Assembly: GCF_019510245.1 (NCBI RefSeq)
Contig: NZ_JAEKKT010000159.1
Span: 1-64,000 of the forward strand
Length of the DNA stretch: 64,000 nucleotides
Direction of reading: 5' to 3'
From: Streptomyces sp.
GTDB lineage: Bacteria > Actinomycetota > Actinomycetes > Streptomycetales > Streptomycetaceae
The position numbers and the translations under genes were made by a program. Each line of letters begins with the position of its first letter. The first letter of the stretch is position 1. Under the pieces are notes generated by a model. That model saw only the letters and a list, made by a program, of their open reading frames with translations, had not been told where the DNA came from and made no database searches. Positions 7,106-15,789 of the stretch are shown in pieces.

Positions 7106-8957
7106 CGTCGGCCGGGGCCGGTGCGGCCGGCAGCCGCAGGATGAACTCGGCGCCCTTGCCGGGTTCGCTGCGTGCCTCGGCGGTGCCGTCGTGGGCGGCG
7201 AGCAGATGGCGCACGATCGGCAGGCCGAGGCCGCTGCCTCCGGTACGGCGGCTGCGGGACTTCTCCGCGCGCCAGAACCGCTCGAAGACGTGCGGGAGAT
7301 CGTCGGCGGCGATGCCCGCACCGGTGTCGGTGACGGTGAGGACGACGTCGTCGCCGTCACGGCGGGCGGACAGGGTCACCGTGCCGTCGGCGGGGGTGTG
7401 CCGGATGGCGTTGGAGACCAGGTTGCCGAGGGCCTGCCGCATCCGGACCGGGTCGGCGTCGAGCCAGGCGCTGCCGTCGGCGTCGGTCAGCAGGGTGACC
7501 CCGGCCGCGTCGGCGGCGACACGGTGGGCGGCGGCGACCTGGTCGACCAGGTCGGCGGCGCGCACCGGTTCGCGGTGCAGGCGCAGGGTGCCGGCGTCGG
7601 CGGCGGCCAGGTCCTGGAGGTCGTCGATGATCCGCTGCAGGACCAGCGCCTCCTCGTGCAGGGAGCCGAGCAGGGCCGGGTCGGGGTCGACGAGGCCGTC
7701 CCGGGTGACCTCCAGCCAGCCGCGGATGTTGGTGAGGGGGCTGCGCAGTTCGTGGGCGATGTCGCTGACCATCGCCTTGCGCTGCTCTTCCAGGCGCTCC
7801 CGGCGCTCGGTGAGGTCGTTGAACGCCTCGGCCAGCAGCCCGGTCTCGTCCCGGGTGCGCACCCGGGCCCGGACGTGCAGTTCGGGCGGCTGCTGGGCTG
7901 CGGCCGTGAGCGCGCGCAGCGGTCGTACCAGGCGGGTGGCGACCAGGACGGTGACGGCGACCGTGACGGCGAGGACCAGGCCGGCCGCCCCGACGATCCT
8001 GGCCTTGTTGGCCGGGGACATGTCGAAGCGGGGTGCGGTCTGGTCGCCGATGCCGAGGAAGAGTTCGGCGGCCGGGGCGACGTACGGTTCGAGCTGGGTG
8101 CGGCGGGCGTTGGTGATGCAGTTCCTGGCGGCCTGGTCCGTCTGCCGCTCGACGCCCCTCTTGGTGACGAGGAACCCGCCGGAGACGGGGTTGCGTCCCG
8201 TCGTGTCGAAGGTGAGGGCGAGCTCCTTGCCGAAGTCCAGGTCCTTGGCCCGGAGGCAGGGGCGGGCCAGGGAGGTCAGCGCGGCGAGGGCCTTGGTCTC
8301 GGTGGGCATCGGGAAGTCGAGGGCGTCCCCCGTGTCGGCGGTCGACTCGCCGTAGACGTTGCCGCACCCGACCTTGAGTTCGAGGGGAGCGTCCCTGGCG
8401 TCGTCGACGACGACATGGGGCCGCCCGCTCGGAGTGTGCTGGACGGTGGTCCGGACGCCCACGCGGCCGAAGCACTCCTGCTGCTTCTTCGCGACCGCCT
8501 CCAGCTTCGCGCGCTCCGGCCCGGTCAGCAGGAACGGGCCCACCGCGCGCGGGTCGATGCCGCTGAGCTGGGCGCCGAACTCGGTGTAGGTGTCGGTGTG
8601 CAGGGGGTCCACGGCGGCGGCGGGCCGCGGGGGCAGCGGTGTGTCGCGGGGCGCCGAGTCGGCGATCAGCGTGCGGTCGGCGGTCGTCAGGGCGACCCGG
8701 CGGCCGGTCTTGGCCGCCAGGGCCCGGACGGTGTGCTGGACCCCGCTCCAGTCGGGGTGGTCCGCCGCGTACCCGCTGAGCTCGGCGAGGATCTTGTTGT
8801 CGGCGGCCAGGTCCTGCCCCTGTTCCTCCTCCAGCGCGCTGGTGGTGGTCGTCACGGCGAGCCAGGCGGTGGCGGCCACCGAGCAGACGGCGATCAGCAC
8901 CGAGGTGAACAGCAGCCGGACCAGCAGCCGCTTGCGCCACGGTATCCGCGGCTTCAC
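7098..8957 (-). CDS. Membrane sensor histidine kinase (HAMP-HisKA-HATPase)
   Basis: A 619-aa two-component sensor. A transmembrane helix lies at about residues 10-32 (LLFTSVLIAVCSVAATAWLA), followed by a large extracytoplasmic domain of about 270 residues, a second helix (GAAGLVLAVTVAVTVLVATR) and HAMP. The dimerisation helix contains the phosphorylated His in AHELRSPLTNIRGW (about residue 401). The ATP domain shows NLVSNAIRHTP, DTGAGIAADDL and GGSGLGLPIVRHL. GTG 8957 overlaps the stop of the response regulator as GTGA, so the two are translationally coupled. The extracellular domain carries several Cys and is not a recognised sensor fold, so the signal is unknown. Confidence 0.93.
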   Translation of the reverse strand: MKPRIPWRKRLLVRLLFTSVLIAVCSVAATAWLAVTTTTSALEEEQGQDLAADNKILAELSGYAADHPDWSGVQHTVRALAAKTGRRVALTTADRTLIADSAPRDTPLPPRPAAAVDPLHTDTYTEFGAQLSGIDPRAVGPFLLTGPERAKLEAVAKKQQECFGRVGVRTTVQHTPSGRPHVVVDDARDAPLELKVGCGNVYGESTADTGDALDFPMPTETKALAALTSLARPCLRAKDLDFGKELALTFDTTGRNPVSGGFLVTKRGVERQTDQAARNCITNARRTQLEPYVAPAAELFLGIGDQTAPRFDMSPANKARIVGAAGLVLAVTVAVTVLVATRLVRPLRALTAAAQQPPELHVRARVRTRDETGLLAEAFNDLTERRERLEEQRKAMVSDIAHELRSPLTNIRGWLEVTRDGLVDPDPALLGSLHEEALVLQRIIDDLQDLAAADAGTLRLHREPVRAADLVDQVAAAHRVAADAAGVTLLTDADGSAWLDADPVRMRQALGNLVSNAIRHTPADGTVTLSARRDGDDVVLTVTDTGAGIAADDLPHVFERFWRAEKSRSRRTGGSGLGLPIVRHLLAAHDGTAEARSEPGKGAEFILRLPAAPAPADVS

Positions 8958-9655
8958 GGCCGGCCGCCGCTCAGCTTGTAGCCGACGCCGAACACGGTCA
9001 CCAGCCGCACCGGCCGCCGGGGATCGGCCTCGATCTTCCGGCGCAGGTTCATCACATGGACGTCGACGGCGCGTTCGGTGGAGGACCGGTCGAAGCCCCG
9101 GGTGCACTGCAGCAGCTGCCGCCGGGTGAACACCCGGTCCGGTTCCCCCGCCATGGCGAGCAGGATCTGGAACTCGGCCGGGGTCACCTCCACCGGCTCC
9201 CCGTCGCAGCGCACCGCGTGCCGCACGGGATCGACGCTGATCCCGGCGGCGGTCACGGCGGGTTCCTCCTCCCGGACCGGGGCGGCCCGCCCGCTGCGCC
9301 GCAGGATCGTCCGGATCCGGGCCATCAGCTCGCGCGGGCTGTACGGCTTGGTCATGTAGTCGTCGGCGCCCAGCTCCAGGCCGAGCAGCACGTCGTCCTC
9401 GTCGGAGCGGGCCGTGAGCATCAGCACCGGGATCTCCGGGTCGCCGCCGCGCAGCACCCGGCAGACGCCGAAGCCGTCGATCACCGGGAGCATCAGGTCG
9501 AGGACGACCAGGTCGGGACCGAGCCGCCGGGCCGCGTCCAGCGCGGCGGCCCCGTCATGGACCACGGTCGCGCTGTGCCCCTCGGCGAGCAGCGATCTCC
9601 GGATCAGCTCGGCCTGCATCTCGTCGTCCTCGGCGACCAGCACATGTGCGCACAC
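8954..9655 (-). CDS. OmpR/PhoB-family response regulator
   Basis: A 233-aa two-component regulator. The receiver domain begins VLVAEDDEMQAELIRRSLL, with the phosphoacceptor Asp53 in LVVLDLMLP, the switch Thr in LMLTARSDED and the Lys in MTKPYSPRELM. A linker of about 25 residues precedes the winged helix of the OmpR type (VTPAEFQILLAMAGEP ... RAVDVHVMNLRRKIEADP ... TVFGVGYKL). GTG 9655 is the likely start; the ribosome site is weak. It is cotranscribed with the sensor kinase, whose start overlaps its stop by four bases, and lies next to an L,D-transpeptidase gene, which hints at a cell-envelope role. Confidence 0.93.
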   Translation of the reverse strand: MCAHVLVAEDDEMQAELIRRSLLAEGHSATVVHDGAAALDAARRLGPDLVVLDLMLPVIDGFGVCRVLRGGDPEIPVLMLTARSDEDDVLLGLELGADDYMTKPYSPRELMARIRTILRRSGRAAPVREEEPAVTAAGISVDPVRHAVRCDGEPVEVTPAEFQILLAMAGEPDRVFTRRQLLQCTRGFDRSSTERAVDVHVMNLRRKIEADPRRPVRLVTVFGVGYKLSGGRP

Positions 9656-9686
9656 AGGTTCGGATCCTAAGCGGAGTTCCGGCGGG

Positions 9687-10430
9687 CTAGCGGGCGAGCC
9701 AGCCGGCGTGGCCCATGACGATCACCGGGTGCCGGTCCGGGTCGAGGGTGCGGAGCAGCTCCTTCATGTGCGCCTTGGCGACACTGACGCAGGCGTGCGT
9801 GGGCCCGCCGTGGTCGACGTGCAGCCACACGCCACCGCCCCGTTTCGCGCCCATCGGCCGGGTCCAGTCGAGCGGGGAAGTGCCTGCCTGGCGGTTGTAG
9901 TTGATGGCGACGACGTAGTCGAAGGAACCTTCCAGCGGTTCGCCCTCGAATCCGGTACCGGGCGAGGTGAAGCCGTAGGACCGGTGGTACGGCAGCCTGC
10001 TCCCCGGGTCGGCGAGCAGGCCCCCGGCGTCGGTCAGCCCGTACACGCCGACGGGTGAGCGCAGGTCCCCGGCCATGTGGTGCTCGCTCCAGCCGTCCCG
10101 GCCGTTGTGTGCGGGCCAACTGGCGCCGGGCTGCCAGACGTTGTCGTCGCGTTCGTAGAGGACGACGGTGGAGAGCGGCGAGTCCTCGCCGCGCCCGGAG
10201 GCGACGACCACCTGTTCGGCCCGCCCGGGTATCGCGGCCGTAGTCCTGGGCCCGAGCCCCGGTATGCCGCTGGGCCGCGGGCTGCTGCTCTCGGGTGTGG
10301 GGGAAGCCGTCGCCCGCTCCGACCGGTCGTCGCCCGACCGACTCGGCGCGGCCTCGGCGCCTCCCCCGCAACCCGAGAGCAGGAGGGGGGAGGCGGAGAG
10401 GAGGGCAACGGCAGTTCTGCGATGGATCAT
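9687..10430 (-). CDS. L,D-transpeptidase (YkuD-type) lipoprotein
   Basis: A 247-aa exported protein. The N-terminus is a lipoprotein signal with lipobox LLLSGC, making Cys21 the lipid-modified residue. A Ser/Pro/Thr-rich linker follows. The catalytic region reads HVDHGGPTHACVSV near the C-terminus, the His/Cys arrangement of YkuD enzymes that form 3-3 peptidoglycan cross-links or attach proteins to the wall. The segments GDLRSPVGVYGLTDA and GSFDYVVAINYN also fit secreted actinobacterial members. It lies 31 bp downstream of the two-component regulator on the same strand, so joint expression is possible. The start is ATG 10430; longer frames upstream run into the intergenic repeat. Confidence 0.85.
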   Translation of the reverse strand: MIHRRTAVALLSASPLLLSGCGGGAEAAPSRSGDDRSERATASPTPESSSPRPSGIPGLGPRTTAAIPGRAEQVVVASGRGEDSPLSTVVLYERDDNVWQPGASWPAHNGRDGWSEHHMAGDLRSPVGVYGLTDAGGLLADPGSRLPYHRSYGFTSPGTGFEGEPLEGSFDYVVAINYNRQAGTSPLDWTRPMGAKRGGGVWLHVDHGGPTHACVSVAKAHMKELLRTLDPDRHPVIVMGHAGWLAR

Positions 10431-10492
10431 GAGACCGACCCTGACCGACGAATGTAAGAAACTCGTCAGCTTTTGATGCTCGTTAGCGGCAG

Positions 10493-10554
10493 CGCGCCCC
10501 TTCAGGAGCGCTGGGGGCACCCCCGGCCGAAGGCCGGGGGAGGAACTGCGCGAG
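10493..10554 (-). repeat. Dispersed palindromic intergenic repeat, copy B
   Basis: This is an inverted copy of the repeat at 4635, reading here GCGCTGGGGGCACCCCCGG, CCGAAGGCCGGGGGAGG and AACTGCGCGA. It fills most of the gap between the M1 peptidase stop and the L,D-transpeptidase start. Confidence 0.8.
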
Positions 10555-10582
10555 CAACCCCCACCGGCCGGCACCCGTACCG

Positions 10583-11986
10583 CTACGGCTTGCCCTTCTT
10601 GTACAACCACGTCTGGAACAAGGAACCGAGGTCCTTCCCCGACTCCCCCTCGGCCAGCTTCACAAACTCCGCAGTCGTCCCGTGCCCGTACCGGTGCTCC
10701 GAAGCCCACGCCCGCAGAATCCGGAAGAACACCGGGTCCCCGACCGTCTTCCGCAGCTCGTGCAGGGCCATCGCCCCCCGCGCGTACACCGGTTCACCGA
10801 AGATGTTCTTCCCGCTCCCCGGATCCCCCGGCGGGTACGCCCACAACTCGTCGCCGGCCGGCTTCGCGTACAGCGCGTCGAAGGTCTTCTGCGCGCTGTC
10901 GCCCCCGTGCTGCTCGCTGTACAGCCACTCCGCGTACGTGGCGAAGCCCTCGTTGAGCCAGATGTCCTTCCAGGCGGTGAGGGAGACGGAGTCGCCGAAC
11001 CACTGGTGGGCGTTCTCGTGCACCAGTGTGCTGAGATCCGGCGCCGAGTCGTAGATCGGCCGGCCCTGCGTCTCCAGCGCGTACCCGACGCTCGGCGCGT
11101 GGTCGACTATCGATCCGGCGGACCGGAAGGGGTACGGCCCGAACAGCTTGCTCTCCCACTCCAGCACCGACGGCAGCTTCTTCAGCACGGCCGCCGACCC
11201 GCTCGCCTCGCGCGGGTCGACCGCGTTGTACACCTTGACCCCGTCCCGGGTGGTGTACTGCTGGATGTTGAACTTGCCGACCGTGGCGGTCGCGAGGTAC
11301 GCGGCCATCGGCTCGGTCTGCCGCCACCGGAAGGTCGTGCGGCCGCCGGAGGTGCGCCGGCCGAGCAGGACGCCGTTGGCGACGGCGGTGCGGCCCTCGG
11401 GGACGGTGATCGTGAAGTCGTACGACGACTTGTCCTTGGGATGGCTGTTGGCCGGGAACCAGGTCATCGCGCCCTGCGGCTCCCCGGCGACGAACGCGCC
11501 GTCGTCGGTGCGGATCCACCCGTCGGCCGAGCCATCGGGGTCGGTGACCTGCTTGGGCGTGCCACCGTACACCACGGTGACCCGGAAGTCCCGGCCCTTG
11601 GCCAGCGCCCGCGACGGCGTGACGACGAGTTCCTGTCCGCTGCGGCTGAAGCGGGCGGCCCGGCCGTCGACGGTCACCCGGGTGACCTTCAGGCCGCTGA
11701 GGTCGAGGTCGAAGCGGGTCAGCTTCTCGGTGGCGCGGGCGGTGAGGACCGCCTTGCCGTCGAGGTGCCGGGAGGAAGTGTCGTAGCGGAGCGTCAGGTC
11801 GTAGTGGCTGACGTGGTAGCCGCCGTTGCCGCTGAGCGGGAAGTAGGGGTCGCCCGCGCCCGCGGCGCCGATCGTGCTCGCCGAGGCCGTTCCGGCAGCG
11901 GCGAGGAGGGCCGCCACGGCGACCGGGACGGTGCCGAGGACGGCCTCGCGGCGGAGGACTGCGGTACGTCTGCTTGCGCCCTGCAC
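10583..11986 (-). CDS. Secreted M1-family zinc metallopeptidase
   Basis: A 467-aa exported aminopeptidase-like enzyme, shorter than full ERAP/PepN-type M1 enzymes. It has a signal peptide (AVLGTVPVAVAALLAAAGTA, cleavage near ASA). An N-terminal beta-saddle domain is followed by the thermolysin-like domain with the zinc motif LVHENAHQWFGD and the third ligand in WLNEGFATYAEW. The usual GAMEN exopeptidase motif is replaced by VGYALETQG, as in the short secreted actinobacterial group, so strict aminopeptidase activity is not assured. GTG 11986 has GGGAG five bases upstream. It is divergent from the DUF488 gene. Confidence 0.88.
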   Translation of the reverse strand: MQGASRRTAVLRREAVLGTVPVAVAALLAAAGTASASTIGAAGAGDPYFPLSGNGGYHVSHYDLTLRYDTSSRHLDGKAVLTARATEKLTRFDLDLSGLKVTRVTVDGRAARFSRSGQELVVTPSRALAKGRDFRVTVVYGGTPKQVTDPDGSADGWIRTDDGAFVAGEPQGAMTWFPANSHPKDKSSYDFTITVPEGRTAVANGVLLGRRTSGGRTTFRWRQTEPMAAYLATATVGKFNIQQYTTRDGVKVYNAVDPREASGSAAVLKKLPSVLEWESKLFGPYPFRSAGSIVDHAPSVGYALETQGRPIYDSAPDLSTLVHENAHQWFGDSVSLTAWKDIWLNEGFATYAEWLYSEQHGGDSAQKTFDALYAKPAGDELWAYPPGDPGSGKNIFGEPVYARGAMALHELRKTVGDPVFFRILRAWASEHRYGHGTTAEFVKLAEGESGKDLGSLFQTWLYKKGKP

Positions 11987-12153
11987 ATGAACTCCCTGGG
12001 GGGGTGGCCGATGATCAGTGGCCCACAGACTAGGCGCGCGGGTGTCCGCGTTTCCCCCTCATTCTGGTCAAGCCGCGCCGCGTCGGCAGCCCGCGGGGCG
12101 GGGCCGCCGACTACGCTCGCGGCACCGTCGCCGAGCCGAAGGGTGCATCGACC

Positions 12154-12501
12154 GTGAGCGTGCGCGTCCGCAGGATCTACGAGTCGCCCGAGCCGGAGGA
12201 CGGGGTGCGCGTCCTGGTGGACCGGCTCTGGCCGCGCGGGCTGTCCAAGGAGGTCGCGCACGTGGACGAGTGGCCGAAGGGGCTGACGCCGTCGGACGAA
12301 CTGCGCCGCTGGTTCCACGCCGGCGGGACGTACGAGGAGTTCGTGCGCCGATACGAGGCGGAGCTGGCCGCTCCCGAGGCCGCCGAACTCCTCGACGGCC
12401 TGCGGAAGTCGGTGCGCGAGGGACAGGTGACCCTGCTCACCGCGTCCAAGACCCCGGACGAGAGCCACGCCACCGTGCTGGCGCGGCTCCTCGCCGGCTG
12501 A
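12154..12501 (+). CDS. DUF488-family protein (YeaO-like)
   Basis: A 115-aa small cytoplasmic protein of the DUF488/YeaO family, whose biochemical function is not established. The family signature GVRVLVDRLWPRGLSKE is at residues 17-33, followed by DEWPKGLTPSDELRRWFH and a C-terminal VTLLTASKTPDESHATVL. The GTG at 12154 is the only start that keeps the conserved N-terminus (VRRIYESPE). It is divergent from the M1 peptidase gene and is followed by repeat copy C. Confidence 0.85.
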   Translation: MSVRVRRIYESPEPEDGVRVLVDRLWPRGLSKEVAHVDEWPKGLTPSDELRRWFHAGGTYEEFVRRYEAELAAPEAAELLDGLRKSVREGQVTLLTASKTPDESHATVLARLLAG

Positions 12502-12515
12502 GCCGGTCAGTTTCC

Positions 12516-12575
12516 CGCCCCCGAAGGGGCGCTGGGGTCCCCCCGGCCGAAGGCTGGGGGGAGGAACTGCGCGAC
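12516..12575 (-). repeat. Dispersed palindromic intergenic repeat, copy C
   Basis: Another copy of the repeat, in the same orientation as copy B: GAAGGGGCGCTGGGGTCC, CCCCGGCCGAAGGCTGGGGG, then AACTGCGCGACCAGCC. It lies between the convergent ends of the DUF488 gene and the flavin dehydrogenase gene. Confidence 0.8.
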
Positions 12576-12639
12576 CAGCCACGACGGCGCCGCAGACGAA
12601 GACGGCGGGCGGCGCATCGCGGCACTGCCGGCGCAGCGC

Positions 12640-14313
12640 TCAGGCGGTCTGCTTCGCCGCCGCGCGCCCCGCCGCCCGGCCCGAGAACAGGCAGCCGCCG
12701 AGGAACGTGCCCTCCAGCGCGTTGTAGCCGTGCACGCCACCGCCGCCGAAGCCGGCCACCTCGCCGGCCGCGTAGAGCCCGCCGATCGGCTGCCCGTCGG
12801 CGCCGAGGGCGCGGGAGTCCAGGTCGGTCTGGATGCCGCCGAGGGTCTTGCGGGTCAGGACGTGCAGCTTGACGCCGATCAGCGGTCCGGCGGCCGGGTC
12901 GAGGATGCGGTGCGGGGTGGCGACCCGGCCGAGCCGGTCGCCGATGTAGCGGCGGGCGTTGTGGATGCCCTGGACCTGGGAGTCCTTGCTGTAGGAGTTG
13001 TTGATCTGCAGGTCGCGGGCGACGATCTGGCGGCGCACCTCGGCCGCGTCGAGGAGCGCCTTGTCGGTGAGGCCGTTCATCTTCTCGACGAGCTGGTCCA
13101 GGGACGCCGCGGTCACGAAGTCCGCGCCGTGGTCGAGGAAGGCCTGCACCGGGCCGGGAGCGCCCTTGCCGAGCAGCCGGTCGCGCAGCACGGCCTTGCG
13201 GTCCTTGGCGGTGATGTCGGGGTTCTGCTCGGAGCCGGAGAGGGCGAACTCCTTCTCGACGATCTTCCTCGTGAGGACGAACCAGGAGTGGTCGTACCCG
13301 GCGATGTCCTCGGTGGTGCGCAGGTGCCTGAGGGTGCTGAGGGTGTCGTAGCCCGGCAGGCAGGGGTCGGGCAGGCGGCGGCCGAGGGCGTCGAGCCAGA
13401 TGGAGGAGGGGCCGGGCAGGATGCGGATGCCGTGGCCGGGCCAGATGGAGTTCCAGTTCTGGATGCCCTCGGTGTAGTGCCACATGCGGTCGCGGTTGAC
13501 CAGGCGGACGCCGGCCCCGGCGCTGATGTCGAGCATGCGGCCGTCCACGTAGGCGGGGACGCCGGTGACCATCTCGGCGGGGGGTGTGCCGAGACGCTCG
13601 GGCCAGTAGCGGCGGACCATGTCGTGGTTGGCGCCGATGCCGCCGGTGGTGACTACGACGGCCTGGGCGGTGAGTTCGAAGTCGCCGATGCGGTCGCGGC
13701 CCGAGGCGACGCCGCGCGGCGAGTCGTCGGGGGCGAGCACGGTGCCGCGGACGCCGCGCGCCTCGCCGTCCTCGATGACGAGTTCGTCGACCTGGTGGCG
13801 GTGGTGGAAGGTGAGCAGTCCGTCGCGGGCGGCCTGCCTGGCGTACCGGACGAAGGGCTCGACCACGCCGGTGCCGGTGCCCCAGGCCACGTGGAAGCGG
13901 GGGACGGAGTTGCCGTGGCCGTGGGCGCGCAGGTCGCCGCGCTCGGCCCAGCCGACCGTCGGCAGCAGGCTGATGCCGTGGCTCTGCAGCCAGGGCCGCT
14001 TCTCCCCCGCCGCGAACTCGACATAGGCCCGCGCCCAGCGCACCGCCCAGGAGTCCTCGTCGTCCTCGCGGTCGAACTGGGCGCTGCCCTGCCAGTCGCT
14101 CCAGGCGAGGTCGAGGGAGTCCTTGATGCCGAGGCGGCGCTGTTCGGGCGAGTCGACGAGGAAGAGCCCGCCGAAGGACCAGAACGCCTGGCCGCCGAGG
14201 TTGGCGGCGTTCTCCTGGTCGACCAGGGCGACGCGCCTGCCCCTGCTGGTGAGTTCGTGCGCCGCGACCAGGCCGGCGAGGCCGGCTCCGACGACGATGA
14301 CGTCCGCGTCCAT
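12640..14313 (-). CDS. FAD-dependent dehydrogenase (KstD/fumarate reductase flavoprotein family)
   Basis: A 557-aa flavoenzyme. The dinucleotide-binding fold opens the protein (DADVIVVGAGLAGLVAAHEL). An Ala/Gly-rich second FAD contact lies near the C-terminus (GGLYAAGEVAGFGGGGVHGY ... ALEGTFLGGCLFSG), as in 3-ketosteroid delta-1-dehydrogenases and related fumarate-reductase-type flavoproteins. The length and layout match the actinobacterial group annotated only as FAD-binding dehydrogenase, so a steroid substrate is not claimed. It starts 13 bp after the upstream TetR gene on the same strand, and GAAAGG precedes its ATG. The two almost certainly form one operon under the operator at 14972-15006. 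Confidence 0.85.
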   Translation of the reverse strand: MDADVIVVGAGLAGLVAAHELTSRGRRVALVDQENAANLGGQAFWSFGGLFLVDSPEQRRLGIKDSLDLAWSDWQGSAQFDREDDEDSWAVRWARAYVEFAAGEKRPWLQSHGISLLPTVGWAERGDLRAHGHGNSVPRFHVAWGTGTGVVEPFVRYARQAARDGLLTFHHRHQVDELVIEDGEARGVRGTVLAPDDSPRGVASGRDRIGDFELTAQAVVVTTGGIGANHDMVRRYWPERLGTPPAEMVTGVPAYVDGRMLDISAGAGVRLVNRDRMWHYTEGIQNWNSIWPGHGIRILPGPSSIWLDALGRRLPDPCLPGYDTLSTLRHLRTTEDIAGYDHSWFVLTRKIVEKEFALSGSEQNPDITAKDRKAVLRDRLLGKGAPGPVQAFLDHGADFVTAASLDQLVEKMNGLTDKALLDAAEVRRQIVARDLQINNSYSKDSQVQGIHNARRYIGDRLGRVATPHRILDPAAGPLIGVKLHVLTRKTLGGIQTDLDSRALGADGQPIGGLYAAGEVAGFGGGGVHGYNALEGTFLGGCLFSGRAAGRAAAKQTA

Positions 14314-14326
14314 GGCGACGCCTTTC

Positions 14327-14956
14327 TTATCCGGATCGGGTGCTGCCGTCGGTCAGCAGCGCGGTGAGCAGTTGTTTGAGCCAGGCACGGGCCCGGTGCA
14401 CGTCCCTGTCGAGCAGCAGCTGGACGGTGACCCCGTCGTAGGCGGCGACCACCGCATGGGCCGCGCCCTCGACGTCACCGAGCACGGCGGGGATCGGGGT
14501 GTGGCCACGGGCCCGCAGGAGCCGGTCGGCGATGGCCTCGCGGAGCCGGGTGCGGTGGTCGAGGAGGAGTTCGGCGACGGCCGGGTCCCGGGCGGCGTGC
14601 ACCAGGAAGTCGGTCTTCACCAGCAGCCAGTCCACGTCGAGGAGGAGCACGTCGGAGACCCGGTCCACGGAGGCCGGCACGTCCAGGTCGGGTCCGTCGC
14701 CGGAGAGCGCGTCGGCGACCTGCCGGGCGATGAGGTCGGCACGCTCCCGGTAGAGGGCGAAGAACAGCTCGTCGAGGGTGGCGAAGTTGGAGTAGAAGGC
14801 GCCCCGGCTGAACCCGGCGGCCTCGCAGACCTCCTCGATGGAGACCCGCCCGAACCCCTTGGCGGCGAACACGGTGAACGCGGCATCGAGCAGCCGGGCG
14901 CGGGTCTGCACCCGCCGCCGGGTCACGCGTGGGGGCGCGCCGCCCTTCGCTGTCAT
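14327..14956 (-). CDS. TetR-family repressor of the flavin dehydrogenase operon
   Basis: A 209-aa repressor. The helix-turn-helix at about residues 20-60 reads LLDAAFTVFAAKGFGRVSIE, then EVCEAAGFSRGAFYSNFATLDELF. The C-terminal ligand domain is unassigned. It is the first gene of a two-gene unit with the FAD dehydrogenase. Palindromic sites immediately upstream of its ATG (14972-15006) suggest autorepression of the operon. The ligand is probably the dehydrogenase substrate or product, which is inference. Confidence 0.87.
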   Translation of the reverse strand: MTAKGGAPPRVTRRRVQTRARLLDAAFTVFAAKGFGRVSIEEVCEAAGFSRGAFYSNFATLDELFFALYRERADLIARQVADALSGDGPDLDVPASVDRVSDVLLLDVDWLLVKTDFLVHAARDPAVAELLLDHRTRLREAIADRLLRARGHTPIPAVLGDVEGAAHAVVAAYDGVTVQLLLDRDVHRARAWLKQLLTALLTDGSTRSG

Positions 14957-14971
14957 GTACCGGCCTCCATT

Positions 14972-15006
14972 CGATACACGAATGTATCGGATGCATGGAT
15001 GTATCG
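14972..15006. promoter_or_regulatory. TetR operator (CGATACA/TGTATCG repeats)
   Basis: CGATACA (14972-14978) and TGTATCG (14983-14989) form a perfect palindrome with a 4-bp centre. A third TGTATCG half-site follows at 15000-15006, next to GATGCAT. The array begins 16 bp upstream of the TetR start codon, where it would block transcription of the tetR-dehydrogenase operon. Confidence 0.75.
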
Positions 15007-15077
15007 AAAGGGGTGTGCCCAGCCTGCCCGGAGATCAAATAGGAACAGATTTTCGATTAAGGAGTACGCTGGGGCTC

Positions 15078-15704
15078 ATGGCCACGCACCTCCAGGGCTC
15101 CCTGTTCGACCAGACCGACGAGCTGCGGCTCGGCACCCTCGACGGCATCGACCGGACGGCGCTGGGCTCCGGCGCCTGGATCGACGTGCTGCCCGGCTGG
15201 CTGAGCGGCGCCGACGCGCTGTTCGAACAGCTGGCGGCGGACGTCCCCTGGCACGCCGAGCGCCGGCAGATGTACGACAACGTCGTGGACGTACCCCGCC
15301 TGCTCGCCTTCTACGGCGCCGCCGACCCGCTCCCCCACCCCGTCCTCACCGAGGCCCGCGAGGCGCTCACCCGGCACTACGCCGAGGAGTTGGGCGAGCC
15401 GTTCGCCACGGCCGGGCTCTGCTACTACCGCGACGGCCGGGACAGCGTGGCCTGGCACGGCGACCGGATCGGCCGGGGTGCACGGGAGGACACCATGGTT
15501 GCGATCCTCTCCGTGGGCGAGCCCCGCGACCTGCTGCTGCGCCCCCTGGTCGGCGGCCCCTCGGTGCGGCGCCCGCTCGGCCACGGCGACCTGATCGTGA
15601 TGGGCGGCTCCTGCCAGCGGACCTGGGAGCACTGCGTACCGAAGACGGCCCGGGCCGCCGGGCCGCGGATCAGCATCCAGTTCAGGCCACAGGGGGTGCG
15701 GTGA
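15078..15704 (+). CDS. AlkB-like 2-oxoglutarate/Fe(II) dioxygenase
   Basis: A 208-aa enzyme of the AlkB family, which oxidatively removes alkyl groups from damaged DNA or RNA bases. The iron ligands are visible as the HxD pair in SVAWHGDRIGRG and the distal His in TWEHCVPKT. The 2-oxoglutarate-binding Arg follows in RISIQFRPQG. The substrate-lid region GLCYYRDGRDS precedes the HxD motif, as is usual. The ATG at 15078 begins MATHLQGSLFDQ, a common N-terminus for actinobacterial members; an AAGGAG lies somewhat far upstream. The gene is divergent from the TetR operon. Confidence 0.9.
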   Translation: MATHLQGSLFDQTDELRLGTLDGIDRTALGSGAWIDVLPGWLSGADALFEQLAADVPWHAERRQMYDNVVDVPRLLAFYGAADPLPHPVLTEAREALTRHYAEELGEPFATAGLCYYRDGRDSVAWHGDRIGRGAREDTMVAILSVGEPRDLLLRPLVGGPSVRRPLGHGDLIVMGGSCQRTWEHCVPKTARAAGPRISIQFRPQGVR

Positions 15705-15789
15705 CCTGGACCTCGGCGCCGGGCGGCCCCCTGCATGTGGTTGGCTGTGCTCCGTTTCGATCGGCACGAACGGGCAAGCCGGAGTGATC

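Noticed and set aside
12640..14313. Firm assignment as 3-ketosteroid dehydrogenase
   Set aside because: The family resemblance is clear, but no steroid-catabolic neighbours are present and the wider flavoprotein group has many substrates.
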